The notes below the pieces were generated by a model. The model was given only the letters and a program-made list of their open reading frames with translations. It made no database searches and was not told the DNA's origin. Position numbers and translations under genes: made by a program. Positions 15,146 to 24,004 of a stretch of 50,852 bases of DNA are shown piece by piece. The number at the start of each line of letters is the position of its first letter. Position 1 is the stretch's first letter. The stretch is from an uncultured bacterium (lineage in GTDB: Bacteria > Pseudomonadota > Alphaproteobacteria > Rhodospirillales > Rhodospirillaceae), in assembly GCA_903888485.1 (NCBI GenBank), contig CAISTS010000015.1, positions 1 to 50,852 on the forward strand, in the 5' to 3' direction.

Positions 15146-15488
15146 CGAGCCTCTCCTTCCGTTTCAATTCCTCCACAATCTGGTCGAGCGCTTCGAAGCG
15201 TGCAGCCCAGAGCTGGCGGTACTTTTCGATCCAAGCCGCCTCCTCCTCGAGTCGCCGCAGGCCGAGTTTGCAGGTTCGCACGCGCCCGACCTTCTCGGTC
15301 GTGACCAACCCCGCCTGCTCCAGGACGCCGACATGTTTCTTCATGCCTGTAAGGGTCATGCGGAACTTCTCGGCAAGGTCCGTGATCGAAGCGTCTGCGC
15401 GTCCGAGCTGCTCGAGGACTCCGCGCCGAGTGACGTCCGAGAGCGCGGCGAATGAAGCGTCGAAGCGGGACTGTCTATACTGAACCAT
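15123..15488 (-). CDS. ArsR-family transcriptional repressor
   Basis: This 121-residue winged-helix protein has the ArsR layout FAALSDVTRRGVLEQLGRADASITDLAEKFRMTLTGMKKHVGVLEQAGLV, then TEKVGRVRTCKL for the wing. No cysteine cluster typical of metal sensing is present, so the signal is probably not a metal. The chosen ATG at 15488 lies in the middle of a perfect 24-nt palindrome, and no ribosome site precedes it, which hints at a leaderless transcript. An in-frame ATG at 15521 is the alternative, also without a ribosome site. It is co-transcribed with the SRPBCC gene. Confidence 0.87.
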   Translation of the reverse strand: MVQYRQSRFDASFAALSDVTRRGVLEQLGRADASITDLAEKFRMTLTGMKKHVGVLEQAGLVTTEKVGRVRTCKLGLRRLEEEAAWIEKYRQLWAARFEALDQIVEELKRKERLDGRKKRK

Positions 15489-15500
15489 ATGGTTCAGTAT
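15477..15500. promoter_or_regulatory. 24-nt perfect palindrome, probable ArsR operator
   Basis: The 12-nt arms ATACTGAACCAT and ATGGTTCAGTAT are exact reverse complements with no spacer. The site covers the arsR start codon (ATG, 15486-15488). ArsR-family dimers bind palindromes of this kind, so autorepression of the arsR-SRPBCC operon is the simplest reading. Confidence 0.75.
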
Positions 15501-15624
15501 TTCTGCGCGGCTTGGGGGCATGCAAGGGGGGATGGGCGGTCGCCGCGGTTCCCCCTCTAGCCGATCCGATCTCGATGCAGATTCGATATGAGGACGGCAA
15601 CGCTTCGTGCGGCAGGCGCCGCGC

Positions 15625-17328
15625 CTACTCGTCCCGGCCGTTCCCCTTGGCTTCGGGCATTTCATCAATCAGGAACCCTTGGAAGTTTCTGATTCCGTAT
15701 TCCTGGGCGATTTCCAGCGCGGCGGGATCATCGACCCGGCTCATCACCATTGCGATGCCGCGATCGAGTGTCTTCTTCACGAAGTCCCGATGAGACGCCG
15801 AGAAACTTTTCAGATCGCCCTTCCAGTGGACCTTGGCGATATTCGGGTTGACCTGTTTGAGGTCCAAGAAACCCATGGTGTCGGGAAAGATCTTATCTAC
15901 CGCGATCCTGGCGCCCTTCGCGTAAATCAGCTCGCGCGCCTTCTCGAATTCTTCGAAGTGCGAAGCGATCATGGGTTGGGGAATCTCGAAGGTTAGGAGC
16001 TCCGCCGGCGCGTTTTTCAGCGCCGTTTGGAAAGTCTGAGTCAGGATCGAGTGGACGTTGAGGTTGAGCGAACACGGCATCCCATTGAGGGGGAGGAACG
16101 GCAGCGAGCGCAACATGAGCTGATCGAGCATATGCGTGAGGGACTGAAATGCGCGCTGCGATCCGCGCATCTCCACACCGGGGAAAAACGATTTACGAAG
16201 AAGATCTATGCTGACGTAAAACTCGCGCATCGTCGGCATCAAGGTTTGGGACTCGCCTTGCCACAAAATGGTTTGGTGCCGCACAAATTTCTCGATGAAC
16301 TCTTCGGTTCCCATATCCTTGAAAGCCTGCACGACCCCGCGGATATCTTCCTCGGTCAAACCGCGGCTGGGGCCCTTCTCCGCCACAGGCGTGGTGCGGC
16401 GGCGGTCGGTCCCCTGCTCCGTCACCCGGGCGAGCTCTTGCTCCTCTTCCTCGTCGAACAGCGGCAGCGGTTTGAGAGGGTCATCTGGCAAGGTGGCGGG
16501 ATCAACCGTCGGATCACCATCGATCCACTCCACATGGATGGAACGATTGAGCATCTTTTGCACGGCTTCGACCGTCAGCCGCGATAGAAAGCGTTCATAG
16601 GCCGCGGGCGCGACGAAAGCCGCCTCGCCGCTTTCAGTGGGATAAATCGCAACCGCTGTTCCGTTCAGTTGGTGCTTTTGCGCCCCAACGGCGACAGCTT
16701 GAAGGGCTTGGCGCTGTTTCTCGGTGCTTAAGCGAGCGAAGGATATGGGGAATGGTGCGACGATAATGTCCGCCTCGCTGGCGCGCAGATGGGCGATTTT
16801 GAAATTCGGCGGCACTTGCGCGGCGCCGCGCGGATCAAGTGCCGCCAGGATGGCCTGACGGACGTTTTCTTTCGCGAGGCTGCCAAATATGTAACCCGTA
16901 ACCTTCATGCCGTCGGCGATTTCGATCGCCGCTTTATCCCGGGTCGCCATCATGAGGATAAAGTTCATCTGCTGCAGCGCCAACCCGCCCCACCGACCGG
17001 CGCGGAGATTCGTGAGAAACTCCACACCCGAGAGTTCGGGCGGCTTATGCGCGCAGATCACGCAGTTTACCGGCGTGCGGCGATCCTGAAGGACACGGAG
17101 CGCCAGAACCGACGACGATGCCACGTGCACCGCCGGCGAACCTTCCGCGAGCAAAAAGCGCTTCAAGGCCTCGGCCACTGCCGGCTGAGAGTCGACGACA
17201 AGGAAGCGCGTCTGGCCGATAATCGTCTTTTGAGGTTTTTCGTCTGTAAGCACGGGTCGAATGGGGGCTAAATTCTTAACGATGATGACGCGCAAGCAGC
17301 GAAAACCACACCGCTTTCGTTGCCCCAT
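15625..17328 (-). CDS. Degenerate receiver-EAL domain protein
   Basis: This 567-residue protein begins with a receiver-like domain (from TRFLVVDSQPAVAEALKRFL) in which the phospho-acceptor position reads ICAHKPPELSG, with no Asp. A charged linker with DEEEEQELARV follows near the middle. The C-terminal 250 residues resemble an EAL domain: SLNLNVHSILTQTF, LTFEIPQP, ARIAVDKIFPDTMGFLDL, YGIRNFQGFLID. The catalytic DDFG motif is DKIF and the EAL signature is missing, so c-di-GMP hydrolysis is unlikely; a protein-interaction or binding role is more plausible. The start is uncertain: ATG 17328 is used, but GTG 17253 would begin closer to the receiver. It is transcribed alone. Confidence 0.75.
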   Translation of the reverse strand: MGQRKRCGFRCLRVIIVKNLAPIRPVLTDEKPQKTIIGQTRFLVVDSQPAVAEALKRFLLAEGSPAVHVASSSVLALRVLQDRRTPVNCVICAHKPPELSGVEFLTNLRAGRWGGLALQQMNFILMMATRDKAAIEIADGMKVTGYIFGSLAKENVRQAILAALDPRGAAQVPPNFKIAHLRASEADIIVAPFPISFARLSTEKQRQALQAVAVGAQKHQLNGTAVAIYPTESGEAAFVAPAAYERFLSRLTVEAVQKMLNRSIHVEWIDGDPTVDPATLPDDPLKPLPLFDEEEEQELARVTEQGTDRRRTTPVAEKGPSRGLTEEDIRGVVQAFKDMGTEEFIEKFVRHQTILWQGESQTLMPTMREFYVSIDLLRKSFFPGVEMRGSQRAFQSLTHMLDQLMLRSLPFLPLNGMPCSLNLNVHSILTQTFQTALKNAPAELLTFEIPQPMIASHFEEFEKARELIYAKGARIAVDKIFPDTMGFLDLKQVNPNIAKVHWKGDLKSFSASHRDFVKKTLDRGIAMVMSRVDDPAALEIAQEYGIRNFQGFLIDEMPEAKGNGRDE

Positions 17329-17334
17329 ACGCAC

Positions 17335-17728
17335 GCATTTGAAGCATCAATATATCGTCACGGACGCGTATTCGCGCAAGGCAAATCCGGTTGTGTCACG
17401 AATCCGGACGTTGGAAACAACCCTACGACAGCGTTACTCCTGATCGGTACGTGCCGAAGGTTCCGCGTGCCCTGCCCTCCTGGTTGGAGATGATAGGCAT
17501 GCTCCGAGCGCGAACGGCAGCAGGCATTCGCCGGCCTGTGGGGCACGCGGCAGTTGCAACTTGGCGACATACTCTGGCACGAGCGACCCGCGTGGGCGCC
17601 GCAGGGCCGCGTTCTTAGAGGTTTTCCGCTTTTTCCGGTAGGGAGAGACCTCGCCGGCGGCGTCCTTATGTGGGGGGCTCGGGAAGCATATACTGTCCCC
17701 CGATGTTGAAGAGGCCGGGGGGCTAATC
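17335..17728. other. Divergent intergenic stretch, no convincing gene
   Basis: This lies between the receiver-EAL gene (minus) and the flippase (plus). A plus-strand frame around 17500-17700 reads protein-like residues but has no start and no recognisable domain. Promoters for both flanking genes should be here; no clear boxes were identified. Confidence 0.3.
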
Positions 17729-19144
17729 TTGTTATTTGCAAAGGGGCTTCGCGCTTCCCGGTCCGGGGAGGCGCCCCGCGAACGGTTTGACGTCGTCGCC
17801 TTTGCGGCTGGCCTCATCCCCACGCTACAGCATTGGTTTCGCGAGGGACTTTTCCGAAGGATCTTCAAGAACGCCGGTTTGCTGCTGGGCGGCCGCGCAG
17901 CCACCGGCATCATCAGCCTTGGCGTCCTCAGCCTCTCGGCGCGCGGCCTCGGCCTCGAGCAGTTCGGCATCCTTGTCCTGGTGCAAACATATGCCCAGGT
18001 CATCACCTCATTGATCACCTTCCAATCCTGCCAAGCCGTCATCCGTTACGGCGCCATCGCTCTTGAACGGGGCGACCGACCAGCATTGCAGTCCTTGCTG
18101 AAGTTCATGGCGCTGCTGGATATCGGCGGCGGCGTGCTCGGCGTACTGGTCGCCTTCCTCTTCGCATCCATCGTTGGGCCGCACGTAGGCTGGAACGAGG
18201 ACATCATCCGATACGCACAGCTTTACAGCTGCCTGATCCTTTTCACGGCCTGCGCGACACCGACGGGCATTTTGCGCTTGCTGGACCGCTTTGACCTTCT
18301 TGCCATTCAGACAACGATTACACCGTTCATTCGTCTGATCGGCATCATAACGGCTGTCGTGTTGAATGCGCCGCTCTGGGCCTATCTGCTCGCGTGGTTT
18401 TCGGCCCAACTCGTCGGCGGACTGACACTCACGTATCTCGGGTGGCGCGAAATATGGCGCCGAGGACATTTCGCGGGAATGACGGCGTCGCTCAAGGATC
18501 TCACGCAAGCGCACGACGGCCTCCTTAAATTCGCCGTGTGCTCAAACATCTACATGGGCCTCAACGTCATCGTGAACCAGAAGAGCGCGCTGCTGGTCGG
18601 CTTGCTCGCCGGACCCACGGCGGCGGGTATATTTAAAATCGGCCGCGACGCCGCGACCATTCTCTCCAAGCCCGCGGAGCTTTTGAATCAGTCGATCTAT
18701 CCGGAATTCGCGCGGCTCGGCAGCGCAGGAAGCTGGGACGAATTCGGCAGGATCATTCTGCGTAGCGCGGCGGTGGCGAGCGGCGCCGCACTTGTTGTCA
18801 TCGGCGTTGTCATCGGCATTGGCCGTCCATTCCTTCACCTCGTCTTCGGTGAGGAATTCACCACGGCCTATCTGCCGTTGGTGTTGATGGTCGGCGCCGC
18901 GGGCGTTGCGATTGTCGGCTTTCCACTGGATGCGGCACTTTTTGCCATGGGACGGGCGAGCCTGCCGCTGCGGGTCAGCACGATCATCACGGCGGCCATC
19001 CACTTGCCGCTGATGGTGGTGCTCGTGCGTCTTAACGGTGCGCCCGGGGCGGGGTTTGCGAACTTGGCGGCCGCAGCGGCCATGGTGACGGCCATGACCA
19101 TCGTCACCGCCAGCCACATGCGCCAGCGGGCGGCGCTGGCTTAG
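17729..19144 (+). CDS. Polysaccharide flippase (Wzx/MVF-type)
   Basis: This 471-residue membrane protein of the oligosaccharide flippase group moves lipid-linked glycans across the inner membrane. After about 45 soluble residues comes the first-helix region KNAGLLLGGRAATGIISLGVLSLSARGLGLEQFGILVLVQTY, typical of the family. About a dozen hydrophobic helices follow, with a mid-protein segment VNQKSALLVGLLAGPTAAGIFKIGRDAATILSKPAELL and a helix pair at the end. The only in-frame early start is TTG at 17729, with GGGGGG just before it. No glycosyltransferases are in the window, but the facing GSCFA and SGNH-type genes fit a surface-polysaccharide theme. Confidence 0.85.
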   Translation: MLFAKGLRASRSGEAPRERFDVVAFAAGLIPTLQHWFREGLFRRIFKNAGLLLGGRAATGIISLGVLSLSARGLGLEQFGILVLVQTYAQVITSLITFQSCQAVIRYGAIALERGDRPALQSLLKFMALLDIGGGVLGVLVAFLFASIVGPHVGWNEDIIRYAQLYSCLILFTACATPTGILRLLDRFDLLAIQTTITPFIRLIGIITAVVLNAPLWAYLLAWFSAQLVGGLTLTYLGWREIWRRGHFAGMTASLKDLTQAHDGLLKFAVCSNIYMGLNVIVNQKSALLVGLLAGPTAAGIFKIGRDAATILSKPAELLNQSIYPEFARLGSAGSWDEFGRIILRSAAVASGAALVVIGVVIGIGRPFLHLVFGEEFTTAYLPLVLMVGAAGVAIVGFPLDAALFAMGRASLPLRVSTIITAAIHLPLMVVLVRLNGAPGAGFANLAAAAAMVTAMTIVTASHMRQRAALA

Positions 19145-19163
19145 CGCTGAACATGCATCTGCC

Positions 19164-20240
19164 CTAACCCGCAGGGCGGCGCGATCTCAAGCTCGGATCG
19201 AGGAACATTTCGTCGCATTCCTCGGTAATTGCGGCAGCCAATGCCTCCGGGGCAGTTCCGCCGCCCACTTCACCCTGCGCTTGCTGCTGCGAAGTCCCAG
19301 GCATGCGCGATTTGAAGAATATCTGCATAACGGTGTCCACGCCGTCGCTCGTCACGTCGCGCAGACCTTCGGCCCAAAACCGCGCGCGCGAAAGCGGGCT
19401 GGTGATGATTTCATATGACGGGAAGTAATCGACGAAGGCATGCCGACCGGTCATTTCCTGGGCCGCGACTCGCAGCACGCTCTTGGACAATGCCGTTGAA
19501 ACAACCACGTTGCGCGGCTCGGCTGTGGCTACCAAACCAACCGGCGAGACCGTAAACAAGACGCGGGCCAGTGGATTGACATTGCGCAGCGCCTCGACCG
19601 CCGCCTGAAGGTCCTCGACGATTTGATTGATCGTAAAGTTCACGAAACGATAGCCGTCGCTCTCGAACTCGGCCGCGAGTGTGCTCGGCAGGACCGGATA
19701 GCAGTATCCGTCCGCGGCGTTCACCCACGCTTCCGTAAGGCCGAGTGTAAAGACAAACACATTGAGTTGACGAAGCATGTCCGCCACCGCGCGCAGATGG
19801 AAGGCGCGGTCTGCCCGCGCTTCCGCCTCGGAGCTGAAACCCAGCGGAATGGCGCGCGGCCGAAGGAGATCGAGCACGCGGCCGTCTCGCCGGATGGCAA
19901 AATCTTCGATAGCGGGCCGCACGCCCAGCGCCTGATCGACCATCTCGCGGAGTTGGCGCGCGGTATAGATATTCCCGTAGCGCGCCGAAAATACCTCGTA
20001 GCCGTGGTCTTGAGACACTGGAATCAAAGGGTGGCGAACCTCGGAATAAAGAATACTTCCGCCGGCGCCTTTGAGACGGCGTGCAAAATGTTGGGCAAAG
20101 CACGATCCCGCCGTCGCGAACTTATCGTCGCTGGAAAACGAAAACTTTTTCCCAAAGTCGATATCCGCATCCATCAGGGAGGCCGCATCGGCATTGGCGC
20201 GCCAAAATTGCGGAGGAGGATATCCATGATAGGGATTCAT
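19164..20240 (-). CDS. GSCFA-domain protein
   Basis: This 358-residue protein carries the GSCFA signature FATAGSCFAQHFARRLK near residue 42, where Ser and Cys mark the family active-site-like block. It is followed by GNIYTARQLREM, the FVFTLGLTEAWVN segment and RVLFTVSPVG, which together suggest an SGNH-hydrolase-like fold. GSCFA proteins occur in glycan loci and are thought to be esterases or acyltransferases; none is well characterised. Its ATG overlaps the stop of the upstream gene by 4 nt, so the two are co-translated. It converges with the flippase. Confidence 0.88.
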   Translation of the reverse strand: MNPYHGYPPPQFWRANADAASLMDADIDFGKKFSFSSDDKFATAGSCFAQHFARRLKGAGGSILYSEVRHPLIPVSQDHGYEVFSARYGNIYTARQLREMVDQALGVRPAIEDFAIRRDGRVLDLLRPRAIPLGFSSEAEARADRAFHLRAVADMLRQLNVFVFTLGLTEAWVNAADGYCYPVLPSTLAAEFESDGYRFVNFTINQIVEDLQAAVEALRNVNPLARVLFTVSPVGLVATAEPRNVVVSTALSKSVLRVAAQEMTGRHAFVDYFPSYEIITSPLSRARFWAEGLRDVTSDGVDTVMQIFFKSRMPGTSQQQAQGEVGGGTAPEALAAAITEECDEMFLDPSLRSRRPAG

Positions 20241-21106
20241 TTTCCGCTCCTAATCTTCTCTTCGATCGCGCGCGCAAGAATCTTCCCATAGTCGAGCTTC
20301 GCGTGCGTCAGGCCGTCGGCGAGAGTCGACTTCAAAAACCCATCCTTGGTCAGTGTTTCGGTAGGAGGGGGAAGCACTTCGCAGCCGTTTAATCCAAGAG
20401 CCATCGACAGCAAGCGGCAATAGCGGCGGTACCACTTCAACCGAATCGCGTCGGGCGCAAAGCCGTGTTCGCGAACGATCGCCCCGACTTTCTCAAAGTA
20501 GCCGGCAGATTGTGGGTTTTCCCGTGGCGGCGGCGGCAAAATGTGTATCACTCGCTCCCCCGTCACCGCACGAATTGCCGCGAGCGTGGGCAAGGTGACT
20601 GACAGCCAGGTGTCGATGACCTGATCTATGAAAATTGTGTCGATGGGGACCGCATCGGCCGCCGGATCCAAGCCGGCGACTTCGGGCTCGAGGAAGTCGT
20701 AGCGCGGCAGATCACCCAACATCTGCCGCGCATGCTCATTGCCCCGGATAAAGGAGACGATGGGCACGTTCGCCGGCAGTCCTTTCAGAAAATCAAGGAA
20801 TTGCGTTTGGATAAGCAGCTTCGGCTGGCCGTCGTGTTGCACATACTCGGCCGCGCCGTTGAGCGCGCTGGTTCGCGGAATGAGCCGCGCGAGTATGCGG
20901 CGCGACCGAAGCCCGGGTTCGGTAACCTGGAGCTGCAAGGATTCGTCTGGAAACGCGCCGGAAAACCAACCTTGAAAGGCGTCGCTATACCTCGGGTCGC
21001 TGGGAAGATGGGTGGTTGATGCGATGTGCTTACGCCAGTCGGTTACGCCGTCGAGAAATGCGACAGCGTGACTATGACCCACCACTACAAAATCATATTC
21101 TGGCAT
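20237..21106 (-). CDS. Probable SGNH-type protein of a glycan locus
   Basis: This is a 289-residue cytoplasmic-looking protein. It starts YDFVVVGHSHAVAFLDGV, in which a GHSH block stands where SGNH hydrolases have GDSL. Later segments include VPIVSFIRGNEHARQML (a possible N block), GERVIHILPPPPRENP and a C-terminal DGLTHAKLDYGK, where the late His could be catalytic. I do not recognise a named family. It is translationally coupled (ATGA) to the GSCFA gene, supporting a joint role in acylating or deacylating a glycan. Confidence 0.7.
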   Translation of the reverse strand: MPEYDFVVVGHSHAVAFLDGVTDWRKHIASTTHLPSDPRYSDAFQGWFSGAFPDESLQLQVTEPGLRSRRILARLIPRTSALNGAAEYVQHDGQPKLLIQTQFLDFLKGLPANVPIVSFIRGNEHARQMLGDLPRYDFLEPEVAGLDPAADAVPIDTIFIDQVIDTWLSVTLPTLAAIRAVTGERVIHILPPPPRENPQSAGYFEKVGAIVREHGFAPDAIRLKWYRRYCRLLSMALGLNGCEVLPPPTETLTKDGFLKSTLADGLTHAKLDYGKILARAIEEKIRSGK

Positions 21107-21196
21107 AATCGCTCACGAATAATTTGCCGAGAAATATTGGCGGGCGGCGACTGATTTCCGCTACTTTTGATGAGTCGCTCGCAACAGGAAAGCATC

Positions 21197-21550
21197 ATGA
21201 CGAAGCATCGCATTTACACGACGAGCTTTGCGAGTGTTTATCCTCTGTACGTCGCCAAGGCAAAGAAAAAGGGGCGTACTAAAGCCGAAGTCGACGGAGT
21301 CATTTGTTGGTTGACGGGATACACTCAGAAGAAACTCGATGCTCAGCTCAAAAAGCAAGCGGACTTCGGAACTTTCTTTGCGCAGGCGCCGAAAATGAAC
21401 GCTTCTCGGACCTTGATTGAGGGCGCGGTCTGCGGAGTACGCGTGGAGAACGTCAAAGAGCCGACCAGGCGGGAGATCCGCTATCTCGATAAGCTGGTCG
21501 ATGAGCTCGCGAAGGGCAAAGCAATGGAGAAAGTTCTGAGGAAGGCGTAA
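21197..21550 (+). CDS. DUF2200 domain protein
   Basis: This 117-residue basic protein matches DUF2200 throughout: [40 protein letters not shown], and [32 protein letters not shown]. The function is unknown; proteins of this kind are small, cytoplasmic and widely spread. The ATG at 21197 follows an AGGAAAG site; an in-frame ATG ten codons earlier has none. It lies 64 nt before the methyltransferase on the same strand. Confidence 0.9.
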   Translation: MTKHRIYTTSFASVYPLYVAKAKKKGRTKAEVDGVICWLTGYTQKKLDAQLKKQADFGTFFAQAPKMNASRTLIEGAVCGVRVENVKEPTRREIRYLDKLVDELAKGKAMEKVLRKA

Positions 21551-21614
21551 ATCCAATACGTCACGTTCGGGTGCTGGTATTCTGAACGACTGCGCGGGCC
21601 AAGGAGAAACGCCA

Positions 21615-22268
21615 GTGAAGGAAAATGACCGTTCTACTCTCCCAAAGATCAGGGATTATTCGCGATTCGATCAGTTTTTGAATTCCATTACCCCCGACGT
21701 TTACCCCGAGCCTCCGCGAGAGCCTCACATAACAATCACGCGCACCGTCATAGGGAAGATGCGCCGGGAAAATATGATTGGGCCAGGCGATCACATTCTC
21801 GATGTCGGCTGCGGTCAAGGCGTCGCTTTGGAGGTGTTCCGGGAGCTCGGGATGAAGGCGACCGGCATCACGCTTGGCTCCGATTTGGACGTCTGCCGCA
21901 CAAAGGGATTCGACGTACACGAAATGGACCAGAACTTCATGTCATTCCCGGATGGCGCCTTCGACGTTTTATGGTGCCGACACGTTCTGGAGCATAGTGT
22001 TGCTCCTTTCTACACGGTCGCCCAGTACTGTCGGGTGAGTAAGCCAGGAGGACTGATTTACGTCGAAGTCCCCGCCGCGGACACATCGGCTCATCACGAA
22101 AGGGGCCCCAACCATTACAGCATTCTGCCTTGGACATCGTGGGTGAATCTCTTTACCCGGGCCGGCTGCACGATTGAACGCACGGACAAAATTGGGTTTA
22201 CTGCGTTGTGCGGCCCAGACATGTACTGGTCATTTTTCCTGCGCACACCCAAACTGATTGGGGCTTAG
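21615..22268 (+). CDS. Class I SAM-dependent methyltransferase
   Basis: This 217-residue methyltransferase has motif I ILDVGCGQGVALEVF (about residues 62-76), an acidic loop GITLGSDLDVC, the post-I FDVLWCRHVLEHSVAP motif and CRVSKPGGLIYVEVPA as motif III. The Methyltransf_11/23 type fits. The N-terminal 45 residues and the late WTSWVNLFTRAGCTIERTDKIG segment are typical of small-molecule or sugar methyltransferases, but no substrate can be named. It could serve the adjacent glycan genes. Confidence 0.85.
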   Translation: MKENDRSTLPKIRDYSRFDQFLNSITPDVYPEPPREPHITITRTVIGKMRRENMIGPGDHILDVGCGQGVALEVFRELGMKATGITLGSDLDVCRTKGFDVHEMDQNFMSFPDGAFDVLWCRHVLEHSVAPFYTVAQYCRVSKPGGLIYVEVPAADTSAHHERGPNHYSILPWTSWVNLFTRAGCTIERTDKIGFTALCGPDMYWSFFLRTPKLIGA

Positions 22269-22308
22269 GTCGACCCACGTCATCCATCTCCGCATCTGAA
22301 ATCTCCAC

Positions 22309-23238
22309 GTGAATTCCGATTCTCGCTTCGGTGTATTTGGCGCGCCCGACCCGGAACTTGCCGCGGTTCCTGCGAGAGCAGTGCAAGTTTCGCCTCAGGT
22401 CCCCGGCGCGCTTGCGCTGGACGATGTGGCGCGCGCCAGCCTCGGCGGCTTGGTCATGGCCGCGCCGCCGGGAACCGTGGAGCGACGATATGCGCTGGCG
22501 CTCGGCTTGCGGGCACTCAAGCCCGACGCGCCCTTGACGGTGATGGCGCCCAAAGAAAAGGGCGGCGGACGGATTGCAAAGGAACTCGCGGACTTCGGGT
22601 GTAGTGTTAAGGCGACCAGCCGCCGTCACCAGCGCATTTGCCAGACAAGTCGTCCCGAAGTGTTCGGCGCGGCGGCGCAGGCGCGCATGGATTCCGCCAT
22701 CGCCGCCGGCGGGCCTTGTTTCCTGGATACCGAGAATTTGTGGAGCCAACCAGGCATCTTCAGTTGGGATCGGATTGATCCCGGCACCCTGCTCCTGCTT
22801 TCGGTCTTGCCGGCCTTCACGGGCCGGGGAGCCGATTTGGGATGCGGGATCGGTGTCATTGCGCGGGCCGTACTTGCCAGCGCCAGTGTCACCCACGTTG
22901 ACCTGGTTGACATCGACCGCCGTGCGATCGCCGCAGCGCGCCGCAATGTGGCCGACACCCGTGCAACGTTCCACTGGGCTGATGTCCGTACCGCCGCAAG
23001 CCTTAGGGACTTGGACTTCGTCGTGACGAATCCTCCCTTTCACGACGGCGGGCGAGAAGACCGTGCCTTGGGACAAGGTTTCGTTCAGCAATGCCATCGT
23101 GTGTTGCGCGGCGGCGCCAAGGCGTGGCTCGTCGCCAATCTTCACTTGCCCTACGAATCTGTGCTCTCTGGCATGTTCTCGGACGTGACTCTTCGTGCCG
23201 AGGCCGGCGGATTCAAAGTCTATGAGGCCACAAAATGA
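22309..23238 (+). CDS. rsmC: RsmC-like rRNA (guanine-N2) methyltransferase
   Basis: This 309-residue protein resembles the 16S rRNA m2G methyltransferase RsmC/RlmG group. The N-terminal half is a degenerate methyltransferase domain. The C-terminal half has FSWDRIDPGTLLLLSVLPA, motif I GADLGCGIGVIARAVL, DLVDIDRRAIAAARRN and the catalytic NPPF in VVTNPPFHDGG. RsmC modifies G1207 in E. coli. The start is GTG at 22309. Its stop overlaps the ATG of the rsuA-type gene, so two 16S rRNA modification enzymes are made together. The exact target base here is inference. Confidence 0.82.
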   Translation: MNSDSRFGVFGAPDPELAAVPARAVQVSPQVPGALALDDVARASLGGLVMAAPPGTVERRYALALGLRALKPDAPLTVMAPKEKGGGRIAKELADFGCSVKATSRRHQRICQTSRPEVFGAAAQARMDSAIAAGGPCFLDTENLWSQPGIFSWDRIDPGTLLLLSVLPAFTGRGADLGCGIGVIARAVLASASVTHVDLVDIDRRAIAAARRNVADTRATFHWADVRTAASLRDLDFVVTNPPFHDGGREDRALGQGFVQQCHRVLRGGAKAWLVANLHLPYESVLSGMFSDVTLRAEAGGFKVYEATK

Positions 23239-23963
23239 GCGGCACCGCGCGGCTTGACCGCTTGCTGGCCAATCTGGGGTACGGCTCGCGTAACGAGATT
23301 CACCAGCTCGTGCGCTTTGGCGCCGTGGTTCTGGATGGCGTACCCGCCAAGGACGCCAGCACGCGAATCCCCCTCACGGATGATCTCCCCGCGCGCCTGT
23401 ATGTGGACGGAGAACCCCTCGATCCGCTGAGCGGCGTAGCCCTGATGCTGCACAAGCCGGTTGGCGTGACCTGCTCGCACAAGGAAGCGGGGGCATTGGT
23501 GTATGACCTGCTGCCGCCGCGTTGGCGCCGGCGTGATCCCGCGCTGTCCACGGTCGGACGGCTCGACAAGGAAACCTCCGGCCTGCTCTTGTTGACCGAC
23601 GACGGTACGCTGTTGCACCGGATCATTTCGCCCAAGAAACATGTCGCCAAGCGCTACGTGGCGACGTTGGCTCGGCCATTACAGGGAGACGAAGCCGCCC
23701 GCTTCGCGTCAGGAACGCTAATGCTGGAGGGCGAGACCAAACCCCTCGCCCCTGCAGTCATGGAGATGCTGTCGCCGACATCGGCCCGCCTCAGCATCAC
23801 CGAAGGGCGCTATCACCAGGTTCGCCGGATGTTTGCCGCGGTGGGGAACCATGTCGAAGCGCTGCACCGTGATCGTATCGGGGCGCTGTCGCTTCCGGCG
23901 GATCTCGGCCCCGGTCAGTATCGGCAGATGAGCTCCACCGATGTTGCGGCCATATTTGCCTGA
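23235..23963 (+). CDS. rsuA: RsuA-type 16S rRNA pseudouridine synthase
   Basis: This 242-residue protein has an N-terminal S4 domain (RLDRLLANLGYGSRNEIHQLVRFGAVVLDG), then the RsuA/RluB/E/F catalytic domain with LHKPVGVTCS, catalytic Asp111 in GRLDKETSGLLLLTDDG, KRYVATL and the ITEGRYHQVRRMFAAVGNHVEALHR motif. RsuA makes pseudouridine 516 of 16S rRNA; RluE or RluB relatives act on 23S, so the target is a family-level inference. It overlaps the RsmC-like gene by 4 nt (ATGA). Confidence 0.88.
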   Translation: MSGTARLDRLLANLGYGSRNEIHQLVRFGAVVLDGVPAKDASTRIPLTDDLPARLYVDGEPLDPLSGVALMLHKPVGVTCSHKEAGALVYDLLPPRWRRRDPALSTVGRLDKETSGLLLLTDDGTLLHRIISPKKHVAKRYVATLARPLQGDEAARFASGTLMLEGETKPLAPAVMEMLSPTSARLSITEGRYHQVRRMFAAVGNHVEALHRDRIGALSLPADLGPGQYRQMSSTDVAAIFA

Positions 23964-24004
23964 TGGGAACGCAAGACGGTGCGGTTTCGCCACAGGCGCC
24001 GGAG

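Noticed and set aside
19168..19184. Short GCCCT...AGGGC inverted repeat after the flippase
   Set aside because: Only a 5-bp stem, inside the end of the GSCFA gene, with no U-tract.
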